Below, one piece after another: positions 15,688-24,580 of a stretch of DNA of 33,831 bases. Numbering within the stretch: position 1 is the first letter of the stretch; each line of letters starts with the position of its first letter. Source of the DNA: CAZLFA01 sp964558665. Its GTDB lineage: Bacteria; Desulfobacterota; Syntrophia; Syntrophales; PHBD01. The translations under genes were made by a program, and so were the position numbers. The notes beneath the pieces are model-generated. The model was given only the letters and a program-made list of their open reading frames with translations. It had not been told where the DNA came from and did not search any database. Location: NCBI GenBank assembly GCA_964558665.1, contig CAZLFA010000046.1:1-33831 (forward strand), written 5' to 3'.

Positions 15688-16803
15688 TTACAAAACATTC
15701 TTTACAGCAGGGATCATGCGGATCAGATGGGCGGCAATAAAGCAGGCCGGGATGCCCGATGCCAGCACAAGCGCCAGCCTCGCCAGCGGGGGAAGCGCCG
15801 CCTGTTCCGAAAGGATCGTCAACCCGACCACAATAATCGGGTGGATAACATAAACTGCATAACTGTCGGCCGAAAGGACCGAAACGAGTTTGCCGGACTC
15901 ATCAAAATAATTTTTGAAGAACATCAGCAGAAAGCAGCAGAATCCCACGCAGATCACCGGCTCCCACATTGCATAAAACAATGCCTGGAAATTCATGCCG
16001 CCTGCGAAATTGTCCGCGGCTCCCGCAGCCAGGCTCAATGACGCCACCTTCCCGAAGACAGGGATGGCTGCCAGCGATGCGATGAACCACGGCACCGCCT
16101 GCCGCAAGGTGAATCGTTCAAGCCAGTCGTTGCGGCCGGCGACGATGCCCAGGGCATACATGGCCATGTAAAGCGTGAAATATCCGAACTGCAGTCCAAA
16201 GAAACTTTGTCCGACGGGGAAAAATAAACGGATGCCGAAAGCCAGCAGCCCGGTTCCTATCATGAATACAATAATTTTTTGCGCGGACGGCAGCGTCCAT
16301 TCCGGCTTCGCCCCGGCATTCAAGGGGGAATAACGTCGGATAAGGGCGTACACAGCCTCGAAAACCAGAATGGTGAAGACAAACCACATGGGGCCGGGGC
16401 CCGGATATTTCGTGTCGACGATCCAGATGAAATCAAGCCATGATTCAGATGTACCGCCCAGGTATCTGCTGACGGCAAATTTCAACGTGGGGTGTATCAG
16501 CAGCGTGTAAAACGCCAGCGAGATGCCCAGCCGCACCAGACGGTCCTTCATGAATTTCCCGAATCCCTTGCGATCGAAAGAGGAGGACGTCAGCAGCGCC
16601 GAGATGAAAAAAAAGAGGCTCAGAAAGAAGGCCTGGTCAATGGATAGCATCATCGTCAGGAAAAACTGCACGTCGCCGGTGGCTGCATCCGGCGTAACGT
16701 AATACCAGCCTCCCTTTCCGCCAAAGGCAATGGCCGAATGGTGGAAGATGAGCAGCATTATGAGCGCGACCCTCAGCCGGTCGATGTAGTAGGCACGTTT
16801 CAT
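15688..16803 (-). CDS. acyltransferase family 3 membrane protein
   Basis: 371 residues with about ten hydrophobic segments. The N-terminal YYIDRLRVALIMLLIFHHSA contains the family's DxLR and the HH catalytic-type pair (H21-H22). Later come PGPGPMWFV (around 135-143) and VYVIHPIIVVG near the C-terminus, both typical of Acyltransferase_3/OafA-OpgC proteins that transfer acyl groups to sugars, lipids or glycans in the envelope. No obvious Shine-Dalgarno precedes ATG 16803. It is upstream of the TrhA-like gene by 33 bp. Substrate unknown. The 315-bp divergent region 16804-17118 to the PAS gene shows no clear feature beyond possible promoters. Confidence 0.9.
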   Translation of the reverse strand: MKRAYYIDRLRVALIMLLIFHHSAIAFGGKGGWYYVTPDAATGDVQFFLTMMLSIDQAFFLSLFFFISALLTSSSFDRKGFGKFMKDRLVRLGISLAFYTLLIHPTLKFAVSRYLGGTSESWLDFIWIVDTKYPGPGPMWFVFTILVFEAVYALIRRYSPLNAGAKPEWTLPSAQKIIVFMIGTGLLAFGIRLFFPVGQSFFGLQFGYFTLYMAMYALGIVAGRNDWLERFTLRQAVPWFIASLAAIPVFGKVASLSLAAGAADNFAGGMNFQALFYAMWEPVICVGFCCFLLMFFKNYFDESGKLVSVLSADSYAVYVIHPIIVVGLTILSEQAALPPLARLALVLASGIPACFIAAHLIRMIPAVKNVL

Positions 16804-17118
16804 ACGATCAGGATTTAAGCGGTTCAGACAATGGAATTATTGACAAGGCATTGCATTATCAGCGCGCCACTGTACGCAGAACGATATTGTTTGTCAAAGG
16901 AATAACGGCGCTGAGCACGTATTGAAAAGAAATTCATTTAGCTTCCGGATGGAAATCAAAAGTTTCTGTATTATTTCAACCCATTGGCACCATCGAAAAA
17001 TATTTTTTTTTTGCTTGACCGCTTGAGGGGCTTTTGATTAGGCTAACATCTCTTTTGCACAATTACCGCGTTTACCGTTCCATCCAACCACGTAATTATC
17101 ACATAAAAGGACTTTGAC

Positions 17119-18195
17119 ATGTTAAGCCCAGCCGGGAAAGATCAGGAACTCGCCAAAGAAAATGCACTGCTCAGACAAAGAATCCAGGAACTTGAAAACG
17201 CGGAATCAAAGCGCATACAGGAAGAGGAGGAGTTGAGATCCTCAAGGCAGCTGCTACGGCTGCTCATCGATGCCGGTCCTGATTTTTTCTTTTTGAAAGA
17301 CCTGAATCTGCGCTATCAGTTGGTGAACCTGGCAAACGCGAAGTTCTTCGGACTTGATGAGTCTGAAATCCTGGGCAAAACCGATTTTGAGCTTATGCCC
17401 GCAGAGTCCGCCGCCGCATGCCAGGAAAGCGATCACAAGGCCATCAACGAGAAGCAAATCGTCATCAACCTGGAGCCGGTCGGCGATAAAGTCTATGAAA
17501 CCTACAAGTTCCCCGTTATTGATTCCGGGAAAGTCGTCGGTGTAGCCGCCATCATCCGCGACATCACAGACCGCAAAAGAATGGAGGAGGAGCTGCGGGA
17601 AAGCCGTCAGTTCCTGTATGACCTGATTGAGCACAGCGGCGCCCTCATCTGCATAAAGGACCGTGGAGGGCGTTATGAACTGGTAAACAGCAAGTGGGAA
17701 GAAGTAACGGGAATAAAGCGCAGTGACGTCATCGGCAGGATGGACGAAGAGCTCTTTCCCGGAGCAACAGGAAAGCAGTTCCGCATTAATGACGCAGAGA
17801 TAATGAATACGGGGGCTGTTCTGGAAAAGGAGGAAATTCTGGAGGATGAATCCGGAAAGAGGTACTTCATCTCCATCAAATTCCCTCTGCGGGGTAAAGA
17901 CGGCGCTGTCAGCGGCATGTGCGGCATGATAACCGAGATAACGGCCCGCAAGAAGGCAGAGGAAGAACGGGAGGTGCTGATTTCAGAACTCAAAAATGCG
18001 CTTTCGGAAATCAAGACCTTGAGCGGGATGCTCCCCATATGTTCGTCATGCAAGAAGATTCGCAACGACAAAGGCTACTGGCAGCAGCTTGAGGAATACC
18101 TCTGCATGCACTCGGAAGCGGAATTCAGCCACGGGATTTGCCCGGAGTGCGCGCGAAAATTGTATCCCGATCTGTATGAAGACAAAATACTGTAG
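17119..18195 (+). CDS. tandem PAS sensor with C-terminal Cys/His motif, no output domain
   Basis: 358 residues, no membrane segment. An N-terminal coiled coil (about 7-42) precedes PAS1 (about 43-155; FLKDLNLRYQLVNLANAKFF, ending GVAAIIRDITDRK) and PAS2 (about 160-280; IKDRGGRYELVNSKWEEVTG, ending GMITEITARKK). After a second coiled coil comes a C-terminal module with C308xxC311, H338 and C341xxC344 (SGMLPICSSCKKIRNDKGYW...FSHGICPEC). This tail recurs at the ends of PAS and response-regulator proteins and looks like a metal-binding knuckle. There is no kinase, GGDEF or HTH domain, so it probably signals through a partner. Shine-Dalgarno AGGA upstream. A weak hairpin at 18201-18219 follows it. 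Confidence 0.85.
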   Translation: MLSPAGKDQELAKENALLRQRIQELENAESKRIQEEEELRSSRQLLRLLIDAGPDFFFLKDLNLRYQLVNLANAKFFGLDESEILGKTDFELMPAESAAACQESDHKAINEKQIVINLEPVGDKVYETYKFPVIDSGKVVGVAAIIRDITDRKRMEEELRESRQFLYDLIEHSGALICIKDRGGRYELVNSKWEEVTGIKRSDVIGRMDEELFPGATGKQFRINDAEIMNTGAVLEKEEILEDESGKRYFISIKFPLRGKDGAVSGMCGMITEITARKKAEEEREVLISELKNALSEIKTLSGMLPICSSCKKIRNDKGYWQQLEEYLCMHSEAEFSHGICPECARKLYPDLYEDKIL

Positions 18196-18200
18196 CGAAC

Positions 18201-18219
18201 CCGCTTCAATCAGAAGCGG
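18201..18219. repeat. hairpin between convergent genes, diverged dRS3-like
   Basis: CCGCTTC-AATCA-GAAGCGG followed by ATATGACG, as in the repeat family seen at 1615-1643. No T-run follows on either strand, so terminator function is doubtful. Confidence 0.5.
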
Positions 18220-18279
18220 ATATGACGCTTGACATAATCAGCCGCCGGAGTAAAAAACACGGGCCTGGTTTTCACAACA

Positions 18280-20481
18280 CTACCTGTTCGTTGCGGCCCG
18301 GATTTCCTCAATCGTTGTTTTTCCCGACAGGTATTTATCGATTCCGTCCTGCCTCAGGACAATCATGCCCTGCCCAACGGCAATCTTTCTGATTTCAGAA
18401 GCATTAGCCCTGTGGTAGATGGCCTCCTTTATTTCATCCGTCGCCGTAAGCAATTCATGAATGGCAATCCGGCCCCTGTAGCCTTTGCCGCGGCAGTTTT
18501 TGCAGCCTTCCTTATCGGCCTTGTACACCACGCCGCCGCAAGATTTCAGAAGCTCATCAAACAGGCGTGAATCGCCGTACTCCTCCCGCAGGTTATCCAG
18601 TTCCTTTTCGTCGAGCCTGATCTCCTTTTTGCATTCAGGGCAAAGGGTGCGCACCAGGCGCTGCGCCAATACGCCGACAAGCGAATCCGCGAATGAATAC
18701 GGATCAATGCCCATCTCGACAAGCCTGACGATCGTTTCCGGGGCGCTGTTGGTGTGCAGCGTCGAAAACACAAGATGTCCGGTCAAGCTGGCTTCGACGG
18801 CCGTTGATGCTGTTTCAAGATCCCTCATCTCGCCGATCATGATTACATCCGGATCTGCACGCAGGAATGAACGCATGGACGAGGCAAAAGTTACGCCTGC
18901 GCGGGGATTCATCTGTATCTGGCGAAGCCCCTCCTGGGTGATCTCCACGGGGTCTTCGGCAGTGAGAATTTTTGTGTCCTCGTTGTTCAGAAATTTCAGG
19001 GCGCTCTGGAGTGTCGTGGTCTTGCCGGAGCCCGTAGGGCCGACACACAGGATAATACCGTATGGCTGACTGATTAATCGCGTGAACTCCTCAAGGTTGC
19101 GCCTGCTGAAACTGAGATCTTCAAGAGGAAGCGGTTTTGAAGACGCGAGAATACGCATGACCACGTCCTCCGCACCGGAGACAGTGGTATAGGTTTCCAC
19201 GCGCAGTTCTATATCCTTCGGCCCCCACCGCTTGAAACGTATTTTCCCCGATTGTGGTTTTCTTTTTTCCGTAATGTCCAGTGCCGCCATTATCTTTATC
19301 CGCGCCGATACCGCATTGCGGAATTTGCGGGGAAACACATGCGCACGGGACATAATACCGTCGATCCGGTAGCGCACCAGGACATCTCCTTCCAGGGACG
19401 GTTCGATATGAATGTCCGAAGCTCCCCGGCCTGATGCATCCACAATAATGTTGTTTACAAGGCGCACAACGGCATTATCATTTTCCCGGACTTCAACATC
19501 TTCCGATTGGTCACCGACGGGCTCTGAAAAGGCTTCCGATTTCATCACGTCCAGGATTTCGTCCATCGATTTCCCTGCGTCATCTTTCTTCACTCCGAAG
19601 AAGGCGTCCACGGCCGCGGCGATGTCGTCGGCAATGCCGACACGGAATTCAACTTCGCAGTTCGGCAGGGACTTCCTGATATAATCCATCCTGATGATGT
19701 CTTTTGAGTCGGCAACAGCGATGAATATCTTTCGGCCTTCCATTCCCACCGGCACGTAAAGACCCGCTTTGAGGTCTTCATATTTTCCCGCAAAAGCCTG
19801 GGAAAGGCCTGACGGCAATGACTGGTTCTTTTCATCCCATTCCCATGCCGGGAGGTTGGCGAAGGCGCTGATGCTTGCCAGCACGGTTGCTTTGGATACC
19901 TTGAATTTCTTCATAATCACGGCTTCGATCGAATCGCCCTGTTCAGCGGCAATGTCGGAAGCGGAAGACAGATCCTCCGTTGAAAGCACGCCGGAATCGA
20001 CAAGGCCGTGCAAAGAGGTCCGTCTGCCTGCAATCTCCTTGATGCGAATGTTGTGCATGCGTGTTTTTTCCACAAGATTCTGAAGCAGCTTTTTGACAGG
20101 TTCGGAATCGGTCCTGACGATGTCAAAAATCTTTCTTTCAATGATTGAACTCTCCACCCTCATGGCCAGGGCGAAGGCCCTGTCAACCGGATGATCCTGG
20201 GCGCAAAAGTCGCTCACCTGCTGCTTCATGTTCTTCAATGAGGCTTCTATGGCGGAGATTGATATAGCGTCAGCGGTTACCGATACTTCGCCGGTTTCTG
20301 ATTTTTCGCCGATTGTCCTTACCCATCTGGCGTGCACTTTTTCCTCTTCGGCAATGCCCTGCCAGAAGTCTTCGTAATCGGGATATTTGGAGGCAAAGAG
20401 GGCATAAAGGTCGTGCATCGCCATTTCATGCGCTTCAAAAAGATCAAGTGTTCTTGATTCCTGTTCTTTGGGAGTTGTCAT
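18280..20481 (-). CDS. ferritin-like domain fused to PilB/GspE-type secretion ATPase
   Basis: 733 residues, AAGGAGG 6 nt before ATG. Residues about 12-150 are a four-helix ferritin/rubrerythrin-like domain with E19, Y26, W40, E47xxH50, E110, E115 and T140xxH143. Residues about 155-295 resemble the GspE/MshE N-terminal domain (MshEN). Residues about 330-730 are a complete type II secretion/type IV pilus assembly ATPase: Walker A GPTGSGKTTT (481-490), Asp-box/Walker B DPDVIMIGEMRD (543-554), His box LTGHLVFSTLHTN (566-578), and a zinc-type tetracysteine C614xxC617 and C660xxC663. Such ATPases power pilin or pseudopilin assembly; PilB/GspE proteins normally start directly with the MshEN-type domain. 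The gene follows a standalone ferritin-like paralogue by 63 bp. No pilin, PilC or secretin gene is in the window. Role unknown. Confidence 0.92.
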   Translation of the reverse strand: MTTPKEQESRTLDLFEAHEMAMHDLYALFASKYPDYEDFWQGIAEEEKVHARWVRTIGEKSETGEVSVTADAISISAIEASLKNMKQQVSDFCAQDHPVDRAFALAMRVESSIIERKIFDIVRTDSEPVKKLLQNLVEKTRMHNIRIKEIAGRRTSLHGLVDSGVLSTEDLSSASDIAAEQGDSIEAVIMKKFKVSKATVLASISAFANLPAWEWDEKNQSLPSGLSQAFAGKYEDLKAGLYVPVGMEGRKIFIAVADSKDIIRMDYIRKSLPNCEVEFRVGIADDIAAAVDAFFGVKKDDAGKSMDEILDVMKSEAFSEPVGDQSEDVEVRENDNAVVRLVNNIIVDASGRGASDIHIEPSLEGDVLVRYRIDGIMSRAHVFPRKFRNAVSARIKIMAALDITEKRKPQSGKIRFKRWGPKDIELRVETYTTVSGAEDVVMRILASSKPLPLEDLSFSRRNLEEFTRLISQPYGIILCVGPTGSGKTTTLQSALKFLNNEDTKILTAEDPVEITQEGLRQIQMNPRAGVTFASSMRSFLRADPDVIMIGEMRDLETASTAVEASLTGHLVFSTLHTNSAPETIVRLVEMGIDPYSFADSLVGVLAQRLVRTLCPECKKEIRLDEKELDNLREEYGDSRLFDELLKSCGGVVYKADKEGCKNCRGKGYRGRIAIHELLTATDEIKEAIYHRANASEIRKIAVGQGMIVLRQDGIDKYLSGKTTIEEIRAATNR

Positions 20482-20544
20482 AACGGCCTCCTTTCAAATA
20501 CTCACCTGTATTAAAGCACAAAATGATTGAATTGTCCGGGATCG

Positions 20545-21015
20545 TTACATGCCTTCTATTTTTTTGATTAACAGCTTTTTATGCGATTCCGTCTGGGATG
20601 CTATTTCAGAGATCAGTTTCTGGTATTCGGCATCTTTCGTTTTCATGATCTCTGTATATCTTGATTCAAGCAGAGATTGTTCTATATCACGGGATATAAA
20701 AAGAATCTGTTTTTTGTCAATCTGGCCTTTTCTCAATTTTTCGATGTTGATTTTTATACCGGATATTGCCGTATTGACGGCTGCTGCATTTACGGGCCGT
20801 CCTGCCTCGAACTCCTGCGGCTTCCGGGACAAAATATCAATAATTTTTTTAATGCCTTCCGCATGAGACACTTCAACCCGTGCAAGACCTTCCCAAAACC
20901 CGCTGTCTTCTTTCCATACTTCTGCGGCGCATTTATAAAACTCTGATATGTTCATTTCCAGTTCCGCCATCACTTCCAACGTTTTTAACATAATCGAAAT
21001 ATTCGCCGGCAGCAT
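20545..21015 (-). CDS. standalone ferritin-like domain protein
   Basis: 156 residues from ATG 21015, which has GGAGGTG about 6 nt upstream; a much longer in-frame extension to 21321 is not protein-like and is rejected. A four-helix bundle with E20, Y27, W41, E48xxH51, E112, E117 and T142xxH145 aligns position by position with the N-terminus of the downstream ATPase fusion and with the protein at 26102-26572, which has the same length. The first three helices keep the usual di-iron ligands, but helix 4 has Thr where rubrerythrins have Glu (TxxH for ExxH). It is probably co-transcribed with the fusion gene 63 bp downstream. Iron binding or peroxidase activity is not assured. Confidence 0.85.
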   Translation of the reverse strand: MLPANISIMLKTLEVMAELEMNISEFYKCAAEVWKEDSGFWEGLARVEVSHAEGIKKIIDILSRKPQEFEAGRPVNAAAVNTAISGIKINIEKLRKGQIDKKQILFISRDIEQSLLESRYTEIMKTKDAEYQKLISEIASQTESHKKLLIKKIEGM

Positions 21016-21140
21016 AAAACACCTCCGTATCTCACTTATAGTTACTTCATTATACGACCGTGACTTTCTGACTTTGCCCGGATAATGCCGCATCGAGGAG
21101 TCCGGGAAGGCCGAAGACAATGTCGCGTGTCCGCACAGAA

Positions 21141-22325
21141 TCATTTTGACGGCAGCGGTTTTTTCTGTTTGAAGACGCCGATCTGCTGGCCCTGCGGAAT
21201 CGTGATCCCGGAGACGCCCTGCTCGATCAGGGTAATGACCAGCGACCCTCCGTAGGAGAAATGACCCAGCTTCTCCCCTTTGCGAACGGGCACGGGGTTT
21301 GACGGGGTCGCCTTTTTCCATTTGTCTTCAAAAGCGACGGTTCCGATGGTGTCCAGACCCACCGGAACCATCGCCACGTAACCATAGCCGTTGGTCTTGA
21401 TCACAAAATAGCCGCGGCGGAAATTCTCGAAGACGCTGTAGCTCTGGCCGTAGCCGAAGTTCCCGCGGTTGAGAAATGCGGGGAAATCCTTTATCCCCCA
21501 GTAGGAGCCGGCAATATCCTCCCGTGACTCCACGATGCTCCCCGAAACCACCGCGTGGTAGTGATGGTAGGTGTCGGGCAGAAGGATGCAGGAAATAGCC
21601 GTCCCGTTCTCGAAGTACTTTGCATACTCCGAACCTGCCAGCAGTTCCCTGACGTTCAGCTTCTGATTCAGCTTTGTCGGGATCTTCGTTTCCGCGGTCA
21701 GGGGGTCGATCATGTTCAGCGCGCAGTCCGTCGGTGCAACCAGCACGGAATCGTCGGTCGGGCTCGCAATAGTTCTCGCCCCGGGCTTGAGATCCCGTAT
21801 AAAGAACTCGTTAAACGACTGAAACCCGTTCGGCGGAATGACATACTGATCCGATGCGATCGAGGGATCGTCAATCCACTGTCTGATGGTCGCCATCGAT
21901 TCTTTGCTGTCCATGAATTTTCCCCGGGCCGCCACGAACTCACGGGACCAGCTTAAACCCGGTTCCGTCCCGACGATCTGCTGGCCGAATTTATTGCGGT
22001 AATAAAACCAGGTGAACTTTTTGATGTAAACGAATTCGTCGAAGGTCGGGCTGTTGTTGACCGGAACCAGATAGAACCAGTCGTTGAAGAACCGGCAAAG
22101 ATCGTTGAAGTTCTTTTTATGCCACGGATTGCTTTTGTCCCTGATTGCCGTGAAGGCATTATCCATGACGGCACGGAATTCTCTGTTGCCTTCGTACAGG
22201 GCCCGCAGTTTTTTTACCGGCGGCGCCTCTTCAGCGGTCTTCCCTGCGTGTGCCGCATAAGGAGTCAAAATGAAAACACACAACACAACATGGATCATCA
22301 TAATCCTTCGCCACTTGAAAATCAT
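21141..22325 (-). CDS. exported phosphatidylserine decarboxylase-like protein
   Basis: 394 residues, AAAGGAG 7 nt before ATG. A signal peptide (MMIHVVLCVFILTPYAAHA) directs export. The catalytic domain (about 165-390) has FNEFFIRDLKPGAR, APTDC (D200), YHHYHAVVSG (H254-H257) and YGGS with S361. In the family, autocleavage before this Ser yields the pyruvoyl group that decarboxylates phosphatidylserine to phosphatidylethanolamine. Typical bacterial Psd has LGST, is associated with the inner membrane and lacks a cleavable signal. This longer, secreted form with a GGS site resembles family branches annotated only as PSD-related. No pssA or lipid genes lie nearby. Substrate therefore uncertain. 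Confidence 0.88.
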   Translation of the reverse strand: MIFKWRRIMMIHVVLCVFILTPYAAHAGKTAEEAPPVKKLRALYEGNREFRAVMDNAFTAIRDKSNPWHKKNFNDLCRFFNDWFYLVPVNNSPTFDEFVYIKKFTWFYYRNKFGQQIVGTEPGLSWSREFVAARGKFMDSKESMATIRQWIDDPSIASDQYVIPPNGFQSFNEFFIRDLKPGARTIASPTDDSVLVAPTDCALNMIDPLTAETKIPTKLNQKLNVRELLAGSEYAKYFENGTAISCILLPDTYHHYHAVVSGSIVESREDIAGSYWGIKDFPAFLNRGNFGYGQSYSVFENFRRGYFVIKTNGYGYVAMVPVGLDTIGTVAFEDKWKKATPSNPVPVRKGEKLGHFSYGGSLVITLIEQGVSGITIPQGQQIGVFKQKKPLPSK

Positions 22326-22398
22326 AAATCGCTCCTTTAGTTTAATTTATCATTGCAGCAATTAAAAATAATGACTGTATTTGCATGCATGGCGCTAT

Positions 22399-24405
22399 TC
22401 ATAATGAAGTCCCGGGTTCATTAGGAAAGCGTGCGGTAAATTTGCTTCCCTGTCCCGGCCGGCTTTCCACACCGATTGTTCCGCCCATCATCTCAATAAT
22501 CTTCCTGCATATGGAAAGCCCGAGGCCGGTCCCTTCATGCCTGCGGGCAATCCCGGTGTCAACCTGATGAAACGGTTTGAAGAGATAGGGCAGCTCTTCT
22601 GCTTGTATGCCGATCCCGGTGTCGGACACGGACAAAATGCATTGACTGTTTTCCATTCGGCATAAAATCCTGACGCATCCTTTTTCCGTAAATTTGACGG
22701 CGTTGTTGAGCAAATTCAGGATAACCTGCTCCAGCCGGCGTTTATCCGCGGTAATCGTCCCGACGTCCTCTGCGACATCCAGCTCAATGCTTATTCCTTT
22801 TTTCTCTGCCAGGGGCAAAACCAGCTTGACGGTTCTGTCAATGGAGGTTTTCAGATCAAAGACAGAGGGTGAAAGCTCAAGCCGGTCAGCTTCGATCTTT
22901 GAAATATCGAGCACGTCGTTGATCAAAGCCAGTAAATGACGGGCGCTTTTCTGAACCATGCTCAACTGTTTTTCCTGTTCCTCATTCAGTTTGCCGCTAA
23001 GCCCCTGAAGCATAATGCCTGTAAAACCGATGATCGAATTGAGCGGTGTGCGCAGTTCATGGGACATGGTGGCCAGAAAGGCCGACTTCAGCCGGTCAGC
23101 GGATTCCGCCTGTTCCTTGGCTGCCATGAGCGCATCAATCGACTCCTGGGCCTCTGTTATGTCCATCACCGTACCGACCATGAGGATAGCCTTACCGTTG
23201 CTGTCCCGTTCAATCGCCGCACCCCGGGTAAGCTGCCAGCGAATATTTCCCTTGCGGGTGACAACACGGTATTTCAGTTCATAATGATCCCTTATGCCTT
23301 CGCGGTAATCTTCTCCCACGGCAAGAACACAGTCGCGGTCATCAGGGTGAAGAGCCGCCAGCCAGACATCACGAGTTGTGGTAGTTAATTCTGTGAGGGA
23401 GGTTTCCAGCATATCGGCCCATCGTTCATTGACCGTCATTTGATTTGTAACGAGGTTCACCTCCCAGTAACCCAGGTCGCCTCCTTTCAGCGCCAATTCC
23501 ATACGCTCCCGTCCAAGCTGCAGTTCCTGCTTAGCTCGCCGGTGGCCGGAGCTGATTGCGGACACGAACAGCCCGATGATGCTGAAACCGGCCAGGTATT
23601 CCCAAAGCCATATGAGGTTATCACCCATGCTGCCCCCGGTGAAAGGGCCGCTGCCCAATGCTGAGCTTAGAATGACCATGACTCCGACTGTCAGAATTGA
23701 TAGGCTGGTAAACCAGATATCACAGACGGCAGCTATCCAGATAAGGAATACGGCCGGCAAAAGATCCATCTGCCGCGGCAAACCGGCATGAAGAGGCGTA
23801 AGAAATATGATGAGGCCGCTGGCTGTTAACAGCATCAAGGCCCATGTGGTTTCCGTTCCCTTCAGGAAATCTTTCCACACCGTCCGTGCGGTCTTGCGGT
23901 CAAAGCTGATCAGGGGCGGTGTAAAAAGCAGAACGCCCAGCAGATCTCCCCACCACCATCCCAACCATGCCGTCTTCCATTGCGCAGAGGGAAGGAGGTT
24001 TGCAATGATCAGGGTTGAACTGCCAAGAGTGGCGGTGATGGTCATGGGCAGGATGGCGCCGGCAAGAACAAAAACAATCACATCCCTGTGTTTATCCATC
24101 CGGCAGTTAAACCCGGCACGGTGCAACAAAAGGCAGGCGACAAAGGGACCAAGGGTGTTGCCGATGGAAATGCCCAGCGATGCTTCCCATGAGGCGCCCG
24201 TGGTCAGATTGACGAGAAAAGCCCCCAGCCAGATGCCGGGTATGATTCTGTGTCCCCAGTGCAGCAGCGCAGCCACGGCGATGCCTGTCGGAGGCCAGAT
24301 GAGAGTTACCTGACTGCCGACATAGGGCACCTGCAATCCAAGATAACCGCTGACGAAATATCCGGCCGCTACCATCAAAGGGCGATATAGAAAATGTATG
24401 CTCAT
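22399..24405 (-). CDS. MASE1-PAS sensor histidine kinase
   Basis: 668 residues. About eight membrane helices (residues 5-285) form a MASE1-type sensor module (YLGLQVPYVGSQVTLIWPPT, GIAVAALL, WWWGDLLGVLLFTPPL). A PAS domain (about 297-418) carries the PAS_3-like core LALKGGDLGYWEV...VMDITEAQ. HisKA lies at about 438-505 with phospho-acceptor H449 in SHELRTPLN. HATPase_c follows, with N-box LNNAVKF (566-572), G1 DTGIGI (595-600) and G2 GTGLGL (625-630). There is no receiver domain and no adjacent response regulator, so it is an orphan kinase. The gap 24406-24580 upstream has no clear feature beyond possible promoters. Confidence 0.93.
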   Translation of the reverse strand: MSIHFLYRPLMVAAGYFVSGYLGLQVPYVGSQVTLIWPPTGIAVAALLHWGHRIIPGIWLGAFLVNLTTGASWEASLGISIGNTLGPFVACLLLHRAGFNCRMDKHRDVIVFVLAGAILPMTITATLGSSTLIIANLLPSAQWKTAWLGWWWGDLLGVLLFTPPLISFDRKTARTVWKDFLKGTETTWALMLLTASGLIIFLTPLHAGLPRQMDLLPAVFLIWIAAVCDIWFTSLSILTVGVMVILSSALGSGPFTGGSMGDNLIWLWEYLAGFSIIGLFVSAISSGHRRAKQELQLGRERMELALKGGDLGYWEVNLVTNQMTVNERWADMLETSLTELTTTTRDVWLAALHPDDRDCVLAVGEDYREGIRDHYELKYRVVTRKGNIRWQLTRGAAIERDSNGKAILMVGTVMDITEAQESIDALMAAKEQAESADRLKSAFLATMSHELRTPLNSIIGFTGIMLQGLSGKLNEEQEKQLSMVQKSARHLLALINDVLDISKIEADRLELSPSVFDLKTSIDRTVKLVLPLAEKKGISIELDVAEDVGTITADKRRLEQVILNLLNNAVKFTEKGCVRILCRMENSQCILSVSDTGIGIQAEELPYLFKPFHQVDTGIARRHEGTGLGLSICRKIIEMMGGTIGVESRPGQGSKFTARFPNEPGTSL

Positions 24406-24580
24406 AATGAGCTCTCGGCCCCGGCTTAATAATTCAATAGCTATCGGTTTTTAATCACACGGCCCTGTGCTTCACGAATGTTCCGATGACGCACCTTCGA
24501 TGCAATCCGCCAAGATAACGACTGCTTGAAATTTTAGAATACAACTCCCCGCATGTCAATAAGTATGCTGGGCGGGGTGA

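Noticed and set aside
21016..21321. In-frame N-terminal extension of the ferritin-like gene
   Set aside because: Arg-rich, not protein-like, and overlaps the 3' end of the PSD-like gene; a strong ribosome-binding site precedes the internal ATG 21015.
24547..24577. CCCCGC...GCGGGG inverted repeat after the esterase gene
   Set aside because: Long loop, short stem and no T-tract; too weak to list as a terminator.
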